From the NCBI GenBank assembly GCA_013400115.1, contig VXBP01008913.1, positions 186,001 through 250,000 on the forward strand: a DNA stretch of 64,000 nucleotides, read 5' to 3'. Of the stretch, positions 22,086 through 33,226 are shown one piece after another. The stretch comes from Rhinopomastus cyanomelas. Lineage: Eukaryota > Chordata > Aves > Bucerotiformes > Rhinopomastidae. A model generated the notes under the pieces. The model worked only from the letters and a program-made list of their open reading frames with translations, did not search any database and was not told the origin of the DNA. The position numbers and the translations under genes were made by a program. Numbering within the stretch: the first letter of the stretch is position 1; each line of letters begins with the position of its first letter.

Positions 22086-22227
22086 ACAAGAAACCTTCCA
22101 GACTTAGCACAAGACAACATCTCAGAACCACACCTTCAGTACCTCGAGACCATCTGCCTCTGCCTCTCTCCACTGCATACTGGAAGGAAAGAAATCTGTG
22201 ACCCAACGTGTAGCCAACATTATGATT

Positions 22228-22305
22228 TAGAATCAAGGAGTCAATAGGGACTGGAAGGGACCCCGAAAGATCATCTAGTCCAACCCCCTGCCACAGCAGG
22301 TCCAA
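22228..22305 (-). mobile_element. CR1 3' tail, main type
   Basis: Tail only: GGGACTGGAAGGGACCCCG and CAACCCCCTGCCACAGCAGG. Confidence 0.8.
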
Positions 22306-22740
22306 CTGACAGCAACTTGAGGTCAGACACTGGTGACCAGAGGATACTAACTGCAGGACAACGGAAAGAGAACTAGTAGGGACAGAAAGTCAAGTCACTC
22401 CCCAGCAGCTCCTGTTTATAACTCAGTATAAATAGGGAAGTGGTCATTTTTTGCTTCAAAGACTTTTGACTAAAGATGAAGCTGAGCAGCTGCTGAATGT
22501 TTCTGGTGCTAAGGCCTCCATCCGTAGCACTGAGGGTCACTTGAAGACACCACAGGATCATCAGAGAGACAACAATTGTGATGGGCACAGCAGTCAGGAT
22601 GTTTTTCGTGCTCAGTGACCAGAGACATCAACACAAACACGTTACGTTGAGAGAGAAAAATCAAGAAGAAGAGGAGAGGCTGGGCTGGATGCAGGATCTG
22701 GAGCTTGATGACCTCCACACTGGTGCCCTTCATCCTGTTT

Positions 22741-22805
22741 GATTCACAGAACATTAGGGATTGGAAGAGACCTCGAAAGATCATCCAGTTCAACCCCCCT
22801 GGCAG
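22741..22805 (-). mobile_element. CR1 3' tail, main type
   Basis: About 65 bp: TTCACAGAACATTAGGGATT and CCAGTTCAACCCCCCTGG. Confidence 0.8.
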
Positions 22806-22994
22806 ATTCTGTGCTTAAGAAGGACTAGGAGATCCAGTGAAAAGCTAAGGAACACCTCTCAGAATCTTTTAATCCACACAGGAGAGAGAATTTCTTAGAG
22901 GCATCAAGAACGTTGGTGTTACAGAATTTCTTCATGAACAAAGACAACCTCTCTCTAAAATACTCTTCCCAGAACTAAGAGCAGGGAATACACA

Positions 22995-23165
22995 AAGATT
23001 TTCTTCACAGCACTCCAGGGTGGAGGTTGAGTCCCCATCCCTGGATGAGTTTAGAAGGTGCTTAGATGCAGTGTTGGGGGATCTGGTTTAGGGGTGAACT
23101 TCTAGAGTAGAGTTGATGGTTGGACTTGATGATCCCAAGGGTCATTTCCAACCTGAATGATTCCA
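22995..23165 (+). mobile_element. CR1 fragment, second type
   Basis: Last ~170 bp: GAGTCCCCATCCCTGGATG, GATCTGGTTTAGGGGTGAAC, and a tail ending CAACCTGAATGATTC. Confidence 0.85.
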
Positions 23166-23609
23166 TCAAAAGAACTTCTAACAATTAATAAGAGAAGCTG
23201 TTGCTCTTCTCACAAGCACAGCTCCATCAATATGAAGGGAGCCAAGTCCTCTCAACTCCATCTATTTTATTCACAAAGGAAAGACTCTACCACAAAGGAA
23301 AAAGTGACTGAAGAAACGTTCGTTCTTCCTACAGAACCTCCACAGATCCACTGGATTGTCTATGACTCGATGAGATCTACAGACCAGGACATCAATAACA
23401 GCATCACTGAGGAAGAGAAGGCAACATTTGCCTCTACAGCACAAGCCTTCAAGAAGCCTTTAGAGAACAATGTCTAGAGGCAGTTCTCCAAGAACCTTCC
23501 TCCACTCATGGCCGTTCACTGCGTTATTGATGTGACACAGGAAAGCACGAGGCACAACTATAAAACATCAATAATCTAGGATCACAGAACTTTCAGGCTG
23601 AGAACTTTC

Positions 23610-24030
23610 AGCAACGAGGATGATGAGGGAAGTGCAGCACCTCCCTTATTAGGAGAGGCTGAGGGAGCTGGGTCTCTTTAGCTCGGAGAAGAGGAGACTG
23701 AGGGGTGACCTCATTAATGTCTATAAATATGTGAGGGGTGGGTGTCAGGAGGATGGAGCCAGGCTCTGCTCAGTGGCATCTAGTGATAGGACAAGGGGCA
23801 ATGGGTGTCACCTGGAGCAGAGGAGGTTCCACATAAATATGAGAAGGAATTTCTTCCCTGTGAGGGTGCCAGAGCCCTGGAAGGGGCTGCCCAGGGGGGT
23901 TGTGGAGTCTCCTTGTTTAAGACCCACCTGGATGTGTTCCTGTGCGACTTGGTCTGGGTGATCCTGCTGTGGCAGGGGGGTTGGACTGGATGATCTTTCG
24001 AGGTCCCTTCCAATCCCTAACGATGCTATG
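23610..24030 (+). mobile_element. CR1 fragment, main type
   Basis: About 420 bp with an RT C-terminal remnant (RRFHINMRRNFFPVRVPEP) in one open frame at 23731-23961 and a full tail to about 24030. Relatively well preserved. Confidence 0.9.
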
Positions 24031-24377
24031 ATACGACCGTCTGCTACCCACCACCGCTCCACCACAGATTGACTCATCAGCAAGAGCAGCCTAGAAACAC
24101 TGGTCCCAGACAGGGGACTACACAAATGAACCTGGTACGAAGCCACTTCACGTGTGACTGGAATTCTGGCTTTTCCATAAATCATTCCAGCAGTTCCTGG
24201 ACTGGTAGACGTAGAACGCCGTTAGCAGCAGCAAGCCAGGAGCTCTCTGACTATACCCATAAACCCACCCTTTTGGAGATTCAACACATACTCCACTCTC
24301 TTAAGGGCCTACAAGAAGCCCACGTTAAACTACATTAATAAATTCACTTCTTGTCCCATTTTCTTTTTCAGCTTGGG

Positions 24378-24542
24378 AGGCTTTTCCCAGGGAGGTCGTT
24401 GAGTCCCCATCCCTGGATGTGTTGAAAGATGGTTTGGATGAGGTATTGAGGGATCTGGTTTAGGGGTGAACGTGTACGGTAGGGTAGATGGTTGGACTCG
24501 ATGATCCCGAGGTCTTTTCCAACCAGAGTGATTCTGTGATTC
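24378..24542 (+). mobile_element. CR1 fragment, second type
   Basis: Last 165 bp, including GTTGGACTCGATGATCCCGA and the end GTGATTCTGTGATTC. Confidence 0.85.
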
Positions 24543-24556
24543 AGAATTGATTTCTT

Positions 24557-24735
24557 ATACAGAACATCAGGGGTTGGCAGGGAGCTGGAAAGATCGTCTA
24601 GTCCAATCCCTGCTGCCACGGCAGGATCAAGTAGATCCAGTTGCACAGGAACACATCCAGGTGGATCTGTCTCCAGAGAAGGAGACTCAGTGTCATCTAA
24701 TGATGGGACAGGGGGCAACGGGTGTAAGCAGGACA
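24557..24735 (-). mobile_element. CR1 insertion with inverted 5' part
   Basis: 24557-24687 is a minus-oriented tail and inner segment. At the point GGAGACTC it switches to plus-oriented CR1 sequence (CAGTGTCATCTAATGATGGG, then GACAGGGGGCAACGGGTG) from upstream in the element. This is the layout produced by twin priming during target-primed reverse transcription. Confidence 0.7.
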
Positions 24736-25290
24736 GAAAACACACCTGTGAACTGTCAACGTGGAACAATCACATTTATCCTGGTAGCAATTAGTCTGTC
24801 AGTAACTAATCGGTCAAATATCTGGGTTACGCTGCACACACTTCAGAGCCATAAATATTTCAAGGGACTCTTCACTGACTGATTACAGACGTCCCTCTCC
24901 CAAGATCACACAAGCAAACTGGTAAGAACATTCCCATGAACAGCACTTCAAAGCCACAGCTGCTGCCTCAGATACAAGGTGGGGGTTTGCTCTAAACACA
25001 CATCCCGGTGACTTGGGCCCGGAACAGCAGCGTCCTCAAGAATGCTGAACAAGAAGGCTGTTTCACTGCAGAGACGGCGTGCAGCGAACTCCTCGCTTGC
25101 CTTTAAATACTGAGAGAGAGGGTTGTGGCAAGGCAGCCCTCTCCAAGCCCCATTGGGGTCCCGCGCGGAGAAGGGGCTCAAAGCCGCGTGCGGCAGAGCC
25201 TCGGGGTTCTTTGCCTTCGGGCAGCACCAGGGCCCCTACGCTAAGGGACTGCTCGCACTCGTTATGCTGAAGCGTCAGTTCAGAGCCTAC

Positions 25291-25338
25291 CTGATGTTTT
25301 GGAGGATTGGCTGTGCTGGGATTGATATTCCGCAATGC
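25291..25338 (-). CDS. YAP1: YAP1 exon 6: optional 16-residue exon
   Basis: 48 bp between acceptor TTACTCTTAG and donor CAG|GTAGGC. It encodes ALRNINPSTANPPKHQ, matching the 16-residue segment that distinguishes YAP1 gamma and delta isoforms in mammals. It is a multiple of three and both ends are at codon boundaries, so skipping keeps the frame. The insert lies in the leucine zipper region and is reported to affect transactivation. Confidence 0.95.
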
Positions 25339-26704
25339 CTAAGAGTAAAAATAAGATGGATACAGATTACTTCAGCTGCACGGTTTGCCCAGGCAGGCTG
25401 TCTTAGCAACACCACCTCGTAGCATCGAGCCCCCGAGACAGGCTAGATGAGACAGGGAGTTAAGAGAACTACGGAAAACCGAGGCACAGTGAAAACACAG
25501 CTCAAAGGGCGTCAACCGGACAGGGAGGGCCGGGGGAACAACGCGAAGGGAGCCGGCTGTCACCTGGTCCGCGGTTAGTCGGGGCTCTCGATGACAACGG
25601 AGGCAAGAAGACAATTAGGAGGCCTACCTAGAAGCATGCTGGCACGGGGTAAGAGGGACGGTGGCTGGCGGATTAATTGCGAAGCAGGAGCAGCAGAAGC
25701 CCAGGTGCTTAAGCAGAGAGAAAGTCCTGATGCCACCTTTGCAATGGGTTCTTACCTAGAGCGCTAGAAAAAGTAACGGCTGTGAAGATGACCCATCTTA
25801 CACCAAGAGATGCTGAAGGTTCCTACAAAACAGGCCTTGACTACAAAGGGGGTAACAGGAGGAGTCAGATTCCAGGACAGAATACTGCAGGTGATGAAGA
25901 AAGAGAAAAGCTGTCTTTGAGGACGTGGAGATATTACCCTCTCCTGACACAGGGCCCATCACCCAGGAGTGAAAGGGAACAGGGTGAGACTGTAGAAGGT
26001 TTTCCTCCAAGAAGAGATTAGTGTTGCCTCTGGCAGTGTCAAAAAACCAAGGGGCATCTTAAGTATCTAGTAACTCAAACCACCGAGAGGGAAAAAACCG
26101 AAGCAGAAGGCTGGGAGTGAAAAGGAAGTCGAGCCCGGCTTAACAATCCAGAGGTTCCAACAGCCAGCCCTACACTTTCAACACTTCCTACAGCTGTAGT
26201 CACACAGGAGAATTCTGAGAGGAGCATCCTGCAGCCGAACCGCAAAGTCTGACGTTCTCCAGCACAAGAAACCCACAGCCGGGGCGATCCCAGCCAAGGT
26301 TTTAGCAGCAAGGTGTCTCCACAGTGCATCCCATACAAACCTTGGAAGGGCTGTGGGTTCCTAGAGAGCTCAGCAGGTTCTGCAAGTGAAAGACCTTCAA
26401 AAGGGAGAACTAAAGCAGCTGTGGCAGCAGCTGCTGGCCTTTTGGCACGACTCAGTGGACGTGAAACACATTCTCAAGAGGACTGTCCGGTCAGGTCAGC
26501 CGCCCGTGATGGTATCCTGAGAGCTTGTTCTCCTCCAGTTTTGTTGGAGGAAAGCAAAATCCTTCTAAGCCTGATGTTTTCACTAGCAAATGAACTCAGA
26601 CCTTCTTAGGTCTCAAAGCCTTTTCCACTGTCACCGGTCTTTAACACCCACTGAGCCAAAACAAAACATAACACACAAAAGAGAAGTGGAAGTAGGTGTC
26701 TAAC
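25339..26704 (-). other. YAP1: YAP1 intron 5 (1366 bp, or 1378 with the short exon 5)
   Basis: Free of CR1 over its whole length, unlike all the other introns except intron 8. Purine-rich and CpG-containing stretches occur near 25130-25230. No other coding potential was recognised. Confidence 0.9.
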
Positions 26705-26717
26705 CTGTGGCCTCACC
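26703..26717 (-). promoter_or_regulatory. YAP1: Paired alternative 5' splice sites of exon 5
   Basis: Upstream donor GT at 26716-26715 (CAG|GTGAGG) and downstream donor GT at 26704-26703 (CAG|GTTAGA), 12 nt apart and in frame. The upstream one is the stronger match to the donor consensus. Confidence 0.9.
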
Positions 26718-26898
26718 TGCCGAAGCAGTTCTTGATGCTTCAGTCTCAGCCTTTCCTTCTCCATCTGCAGCTGCTGAAGTCTCATCTGCTGCTGCTGGTT
26801 GGAGCTGCTCCCGCCCATCACGCTGCCTTGGGGACTCTGAGGAGCCAGAGGGGGTGGCTGCTTCACCGGGGCGCTTTGGCTGATCCGCTGATTCATGG
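26705..26898 (-). CDS. YAP1: YAP1 exon 5: coiled coil, with two donor sites
   Basis: 194 bp (long form). The acceptor TTGGTTCCTCAG precedes CC, which completes an alanine codon begun by G in exon 4. It encodes MNQRISQSAPVKQPPPLAPQ, then a glutamine-rich stretch and QMEKERLRLKHQELLRQ, the leucine zipper/coiled coil. The short form ends at 26717 with CAG|GTGAGG. The long form adds GTGAGGCCACAG, encoding VRPQ, and ends at 26705 with CAG|GTTAGA. The two ends match the alpha/gamma and beta/delta isoforms of mammals. Confidence 0.97.
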
Positions 26899-27247
26899 CT
26901 GAGGAACCAAAACAATCGACAGTTTAAAATGAAACCCAAACAGCCACAAGGGAAGTATCATCCCTACAAGGCAGATCGTTAACACTTCATGAAGCTAGGT
27001 GCCACGGCATCCCAACACCTGCAGCCTCACTGATGTTCACTGATGCCTTAGTTCTGAAGGCAATTAAATGCCTAAGTTGGTGGAAAACTGACAAGTGACT
27101 TAGTAAGAAGGATCTCTCCCTCTTCTTTAATAAACTGCTCTCTATTTAGGCCCAAGCAGTCACCCAAAATCATTTGTCACCTCAGCAACACCTCAACTCA
27201 GGAGCAGCAAGACTGAGAAAAGAGATCCTCTCACTCATGTCAAGGTA

Positions 27248-27330
27248 TCACAGAATCATCATGGCTGGAAAGGACCTCCAGGGTCATGGAGTCCAACCTT
27301 TATCCCACCACTCCTCCACACGTGGGGGAG
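27248..27330 (-). mobile_element. CR1 3' tail, older type
   Basis: Tail reading AATCATCATGGCTGGAAAGG and GGAGTCCAACCTTTATCCC. Confidence 0.7.
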
Positions 27331-27340
27331 CTCATTGGAG

Positions 27341-27685
27341 AATCATAGGATCATTAGGGATTGGAAGGGACCTCAAAAGACCATCTAGTCCAGCAGAATC
27401 ATCTAGATCAAGTTGCACAGGAACATATCCAGGTGGGTTCTAAATGTCTCCAGAGAAGGAGACTCCACAACCCCCCTGGGCAGCCCCTGCCAGGGCTCTG
27501 GCACCCTCACTGTGAAGAAGGTCCTTCTCCTATTGATGTGGAACCTCCACTGTTCCAACTCACACCCACTGTCCCTTGTCCTACCACTAGATGACACTGA
27601 GCAGAGCCTGGCTCCATCCTCCTGACACCCACCCCTTACATATTTATCAGCATTAATGAGGTCACCCCTCATTTTTCCCAAACTC
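27341..27685 (-). mobile_element. CR1 fragment, main type
   Basis: Tail with a small deletion (CTAGTCCAGCAGAATC), then the RT C-terminal remnant (minus frame 27403-27681) and the GAGGTCACCCCTCA segment. Confidence 0.9.
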
Positions 27686-28080
27686 AGGACTAAAGCATCA
27701 AATAGCTTGAAGGAACTGGAAATAATCCCTTAAGTTGTTGCTTGTGAGAGGGCTTCACATGAACAATCACCAACAAGATAAAACCTCCTGTACAGGACAC
27801 GAACAGACCCATCATCAACAGAAACTCCATCCCAGTACGAGGGGAAACAACAGTGTGACTATAGAGGGGTGGGGGTTCAACTCCAATCTGAAGCCCATCT
27901 TGACTCAACAGGGAATAAAACAGTGGCAAGAGCATGATGCTGTGAATTAAAGCTTAAAGTCAGTGTCACAAGACACCCAGCACCAAGTCACCATCCAAAC
28001 CGAAGGTCAAGAAGGCAACCAGGGCGACCCAGCCAACCAGCTTTGTAAACTGAGCTGTGGTCCCTGGGTCAGCAACAGGA

Positions 28081-28152
28081 ATCCCAGGACATCAGGGATC
28101 AGAAGGGACCTCCAAAGATGATCCAGTCCAACCCCCACAGCACAAACAGGAC
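28081..28152 (-). mobile_element. CR1 3' tail
   Basis: Tail only: GGACATCAGGGATCAGAAGG and GATCCAGTCCAACCCCCA. Confidence 0.75.
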
Positions 28153-28576
28153 AGCGTGCTCCTCAGCTGAGCAAGGTTCCTGTGACCCAAGACACTAGAA
28201 ACTGTTCAGAGCAGTTTCAGGGGCACCACCAGCTGTGCTGGAAGGACGTGAGCAGCCAGCTGTGGTTCCAAGCTTCAAGCCTTCCACTGGGCAGCCTCTG
28301 CTGGAAGAGTGACAGCAACCAGACTGCCTGCACTTAACAAGTGAGGGCAAAGCTGAAGCCAGAGAGAGCAGTGCAGAAAGAAGGGGAGCCCCCCTAGCAG
28401 CTCTGGACACTGCTGGTGTGGGGAATACACCCCCTCTTTTACCCCAAACCCTATCAAGTCTGAATCCAGGACCATGCCCCCTGCTTTCTAGACCTTATCC
28501 TCCTCTGCCTTAAAAGCAGATGATGAAGGATGTAGTTGAGGACAACACAAAACAACCAGAACTGAAACTCAGGACC

Positions 28577-28655
28577 TCATAGAATCATGAGGGATTGGAA
28601 GGGACCTTGAGAGATCATGTAGCCCAATCCCCTGCCAGAGCAGGATCATGCTCGT
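28577..28655 (-). mobile_element. CR1 3' tail, main type
   Basis: Tail only: TCATAGAATCATGAGGGATT and CCTGCCAGAGCAGGATCATG. Confidence 0.8.
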
Positions 28656-28910
28656 AAAGCTGCTCCCAGGGACATGGCAGAGCCAGATAGCCCTTCCTGA
28701 AATCCTAGTCACCCAAAGCATTTCTGGAATTCGGAAGGGCTCTCAGGCACCGCGATCCCATCCTGGCTTCTCTCTCACCTCTGTTGCAGGCGGCCGCTGC
28801 AGGAATCATCGGGTGAGAGACAACTAATTCTTCCTCCTTTCCTCCACATATGCACAAAGATCTGTGTCTTTTAGAAGATGGGCATCTTGGCAGCGGTGCT
28901 GGCCAGCAGT

Positions 28911-29232
28911 CACAGAACCACAGCACGTTAGGGACTAGAAGGGATCTTGAAAGATCATCCAGTCCAATCCCCCCACCACAGCAGGATCACCTACATCCAG
29001 TTGCACAGGAACATGTCCAGGAGGGTTTGAAACGTCTCCAGAGAAGGAGACTCCACAACCTCCCTGGGCAGCCCCTGCCAGGGCTCTGTCACCCTCACTG
29101 GGAAAAAGTTCCTTCTCACATTGATGTGGAACCTCCTCTGCTCCAGCTCACACCCACTGCCCCCTGTCCTGTCACTNGACTCTCTCCAGCAGCTCCGTGT
29201 CCTTCTGGAGCTGAGGGGCCCAGAACTGGGCA
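28911..29232 (-). mobile_element. CR1 fragment, main type, broken at N 29177
   Basis: Normal order up to CCTGTCCTGTCACT, then one N, then GACTCTCTCCAGCAGCTCC, which belongs about 200 bp further towards the 5' end in intact copies such as 3606-4165. The N therefore probably marks missing or collapsed sequence. Confidence 0.85.
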
Positions 29233-29499
29233 ATGTGTCTGTGCTGGGAGAGAGGGAAAAGGGAGGTCGGAGTGAGCGAAGCCCTTGGCCATGGTTCTAT
29301 CTTTTAAACCCTTCATTTTTTGATAAGCTTTCTTATCTTTCCTTCACTATAACATTTGCTCCTGGTCCCCCTGCGTTTCGGTGACCCTGAGAAACCCAAC
29401 CAGTATAACATAACCTGCATCAGGACAATCCCGCAGCTCAAGGGGAAGGTTGTGCTGACCTTGAGAAGGTCCTGTGGTTATCCAAAACAGAAGGTCAAG

Positions 29500-29562
29500 C
29501 GAGGTGGACTGGATGATCTTTTGAGGTCCCTTCCAATCCCCAGTGCTCTGTGACTGTGTGAT
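29500..29562 (+). mobile_element. CR1 3' tail, main type
   Basis: Tail only: GGACTGGATGATCTTTTGAG and CAGTGCTCTGTGACTGTGTG. Confidence 0.75.
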
Positions 29563-29957
29563 AAGACACTGTGATTTCAGCGTACACTTACCAGTAATAA
29601 ATACATCCTGGGGGGTGGGGTGGGGTGTATCTGATGGTATCATTTACATACAACGAGCACTTGGTAACTGTTCAGAAGCCCAACACATAATCTTCTTTTC
29701 TAAATTCTTAACTCAGATAACCAATAAAAAGCCTTTTCCGAGCAGTTTATTATTTCACTAAGTGCAAAAGACTTAGAAATCACCATATTTCAAACCATCC
29801 TGAGAAGAAGAAGCCATGGAGATGTTTTCCATCTCTGGGAGCTATTTTTAACTGCAAATTTAAACTAAAAGTCTGGGCACTGTAAGATGCTCTGAACTGA
29901 ATTTTACTGACTTAGGAGTATCCAAGTGAAGAATCAGTGGAAGAAAAACATCAACAC

Positions 29958-30040
29958 AGGGTCACAGAACACTAGGGATTGGAAGGGACCTCCAAAGACC
30001 ATCCAGTCCAATCCCCCTGCCAGAGCAGGATCACCCAGGC
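29958..30040 (-). mobile_element. CR1 3' tail, main type
   Basis: Tail only: CACTAGGGATTGGAAGGGAC and CAGAGCAGGATCACCCAGG. Confidence 0.8.
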
Positions 30041-30476
30041 CTTCAAATTTGAGGAAGTTCTACCTGTTTACGTCTCAGTGCCAGGATTGATCAGTTTTCT
30101 AATGCAGCCTGCTCCTTACCTTCCACGGCTACGGAAAGCATTTAAATAGGGGCTCTGCACCCACACAGCAGAGGCTGCGAAGACCTCACAGGCAGAGGAG
30201 GAACAAACAAGCCTTTGTTGCTAGAGGAGAGGGATCTGAGGGAGGAGGAGGGGCAGACAAGTTAAAAACCACAGTCGACCTAAGACAATAAAACAGATCT
30301 CGTCCTGCAGCACGGCTGCTTCACAGCCTGCAGCACAGAGCTCGCTGCGACCGCTGCGACACACTCTGGAGAACAGAGAACTGATGGTCTGCAAGGGTTA
30401 AATGTTCCACTGGCCAAGCTCGACAGCTAAATCCCTGCCCTGTACTGGAGCAGATAACACTCGACTATTAATGAAA

Positions 30477-31293
30477 CAAGTTTAATTTGGACTGGATGAT
30501 CTTCCAAGATCCCTTCCAATCCCTAATGTTCTGGGATTGAGGGATCTGAAAAGGGTGACTTGGACTGGATGATCTTTGAAGGTCCCTTCCAGTCCCTAAT
30601 GTTCTGGGATTGAGGGATCTGAAAAAGGGTGACTTGGACTGGATGATCTTTGAAGGTCCCTTCCAGTCCCTAATGTTCTGGGATTGAGGGATCTGAAAAA
30701 GGTGACTTGGGCTGGATGATCTTTGAAGGTCCCTTCCAGTCCCTAATGTTCTGGGATTGAGGGAACTGTACAGGGTGACTTGGACTGGAGGATCTCTGAA
30801 GGTCCCTTCCAATCCTTAATTTTCAGGGATTGAGGGATCTGAAAAAGGTGACTTGGGCTGGATGATCTCTGAAGGTCCCTTCCAATCCTTAATGTTCTGA
30901 GATTGAAGGATCTGTACAGGGTGACTTGGACTGGATGATCTTTGAAGGTCCCTTACAGTCCTTAATGGTCTGGGATTGAGGGATCTGAAAGAGGTGACTT
31001 GGACTGGATGATCTTTGAAGGTCCCTTCCAGTCCCTAATGTTCTGGGATTGAGGGATCTGAAAAAGGTGACTTGGGCTGGATGATCTTTGAAGGTCCCTT
31101 CCAGTCCCTAATGTTCTGGGATTGAGGGATCTGTACAGGGTGACTTGGACTGGATGATCTTTGAAGGTCCCTTCCAGTCCCTAATGTTCTGGGATTGAGG
31201 GATCTGTACAGGGTGACTTGGACTGGAGGATCTCTGAAGGTCCCTTCCAATCCTTAATTTTCAGGGATTGAGGGATCTGAAAAGGGTGACTTG
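30477..31293 (+). repeat. 73-bp tandem array derived from a CR1 tail, 11 units
   Basis: Units start (GGACTGG or GGGCTGG) at 30489, 30562, 30636, 30709, 30782, 30855, 30928, 31001, 31074, 31147 and 31220: ten intervals, nine of 73 bp and one of 74. Each unit is a CR1 tail (GGATGATCTTTGAAGGTCCC, then TAATGTTCTGGGATTG) plus GAGGGATCTG and a GTGACTT link. Units 5 and 11 share private changes (GGAGGATCTCTGAAGG, TTAATTTTCAGGG), six units apart, which suggests a ~438-bp block duplication. It is antisense to YAP1. Confidence 0.95.
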
Positions 31294-31562
31294 CTCACTT
31301 TGTTTGGTAGTCAGAGGGGTTTTGTGCATCATTATTGGCCACGGTGCTAGTTTGCAGCTCTGCAACAAAGGCAATAAAACCCTCTTCTTTGATGGAATTG
31401 AAAAGGGCTGTGAAGCACCAAGAACCAATTTACCAGCAGGATTTGAAAGAATGAGTCTCGGAAGCAATAAAGCAGCTTTTTTAGAGAGGCTGGCTACAAC
31501 AGTTGGGTTTGTCAGTCAGGATAGGAGGGTGTTAGGTGCTACAGCACAACAAGGGCATTTAC

Positions 31563-31775
31563 TCACAGAATCACTGAGGTTGGAAAAGACCCCGGGATCA
31601 GTGAGTCCAACTATCAACTCTACTCTACAAGGTCACCCCTAAACCACATCCCCCAGCACTACATCTAAGTGACTTTTAAACTCACCCAGGGATGGGGAAT
31701 CAACCACCACCCTGGGCAGCCCAGTCCAGGGCCTGACCACTCTCTCCAGGAAGTTCTTCCTGATGTCCAAGCTAC
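31563..31775 (-). mobile_element. CR1 fragment, second type
   Basis: Complement of the second type: TGAGGTTGGAAAAGACCCCG, AAGGTCACCCCTAAACCAC, TCTCTCCAGGAAGTTCTTCC. Confidence 0.85.
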
Positions 31776-31978
31776 TCCCTCAGTTTCATTGTGCTGCTGA
31801 TAGAAAATAACTCAAAAAATAGCATAATAAAATATTCTCTTAGTTTAAGTGACCAGTCTGAGAATTCTGGAGGTTAGAATTAGGGGGAAACCCAAAACAG
31901 ACTCTTCTTTAGGCTCCTTTTGTTGTTTTAAGTGTACACACAAATCTTGCAGTGACTTAGTCACATAAAAGAACTAGT

Positions 31979-32133
31979 CTCAGAATCACAGCACATTAGG
32001 GATTGGAAGGGACCTTGGAAGATCATCCTGTCCAATCGTCCTGCCAGTGCAGGATCACCTAGATCCAGTCACACAGGAACACATCCAGGTGGGTTTGAAA
32101 CATCTCCAGAGAAGGAGACTCCACAGCCCCTTC
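31979..32133 (-). mobile_element. CR1 fragment, main type
   Basis: Tail and inner segment up to GGAGACTCCACAGCCCC, where it is truncated. Confidence 0.85.
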
Positions 32134-32427
32134 CCCACGTACAAAGGTAACCCAGAACTCAACCTATAACTAACAGGACCTCTACGCGGGAGTCATACAA
32201 ATACAGTCACGGCAATGAGTTCGGTCTGAGGTCACATCTTCAGCCAGGGGTGTGTAGCTCTGGTATGACAGCAGTAACAAACCTCTAAAATTGAGGTCTG
32301 GAATAAAAGAACAAGAAAACAATTGAATTTTGCTCCAGTGTCTGTCGACAGACTTGTCAGACTGCTCCCGTGGGGCTCTGCTGCTTAATCACAAGATTTA
32401 GATTAACCTGTTAATGACACAGGAACA

Positions 32428-32885
32428 GAATCACTGAACATTACTCATTGAAAGGGACCTCCAGAGATCATCCAGTCCAATCCTCCTGCCACAGCAGGAT
32501 CATCTAGATCCAGTCACACAGGAACACATCCAGGTGGGTTTTAAACATCTACAGAGAAGGAGACTCCACAACCTCCTCTGCTCCAGCTGACACCCACTGC
32601 CCCTTGTCCTGTCATTAGATGTCCCTGAGCAGAGCCTGGCTCCATCCTCCTGACACCCACCCTTCACATCTTTATCAACATTCATAGGGTCACTCCTTGG
32701 TCTCCTTAAGAGTCCCAGCTCCCTCAGCCTCTCATCAGGGAGATGCTTCAGTCCCTTCATCATCTCTGTGTCTCTGCGCTGGACTCTCTCCAGCAGCTCT
32801 GTGTCCCTCTGGAACTGAGTGGCCCAGAACTGGACACAAGATTCCAGCTGTGGTCTCACCAGGGCAGAGCAGAGGGGGACTTGGC
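32428..32885 (-). mobile_element. CR1 fragment, main type, internally deleted
   Basis: Normal tail, then GAGACTCCACAACCTCCTC joins over a gap of about 100 bp of the RT end. The remainder runs in order to GGTCTCACCAGGGCAGAGC. Confidence 0.85.
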
Positions 32886-33226
32886 AGGTCAATCGTCAAA
32901 CTCAACAGATTAAGTATCATCCAAAGGGAAACTGCTGAACTTTTGAACTGCAAACAGTTCAAAAATAAGTCCTGTCATCATCAAATTGAAGCACCAGCTA
33001 AAATCCCTTCAGTGGTGTTTGACAGAGAAGCTGATTCTTGAAAACTTGAGGAACAAAGTTGAACCGCTGAAAATTCAACTGGTTATGGGAAGTTTTTGAA
33101 AAGGAAAACAGAGAGGTTTGTCTACTTCACCAACTCACTGCTGATCTGCTTCCTACCCAAACATTCCTCAACTCTCTAGGAAACAACTTATCTGGGAGGC
33201 TTAAGGAAAACAGTAGGATCAGGGAA

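Larger units (their letters stand above)
18912..25290 (-). other. YAP1: YAP1 intron 6 (6379 bp)
   Basis: Donor CATCAG|GTAGGC at 25291/25290 and acceptor AG at 18912-18913. The CR1-free part 19410-20335 contains AT-rich unique DNA with no gene; 20690-21577 likewise. The 23165-23610 and 24735-25290 stretches also show nothing coding. Confidence 0.95.

Noticed and set aside
30477..31293. The 73-bp array as a CRISPR-like or repeat-protein locus
   Set aside because: Units are contiguous without unique spacers, derive from a CR1 tail, and 73 is not a multiple of three, so no repeat protein is encoded.
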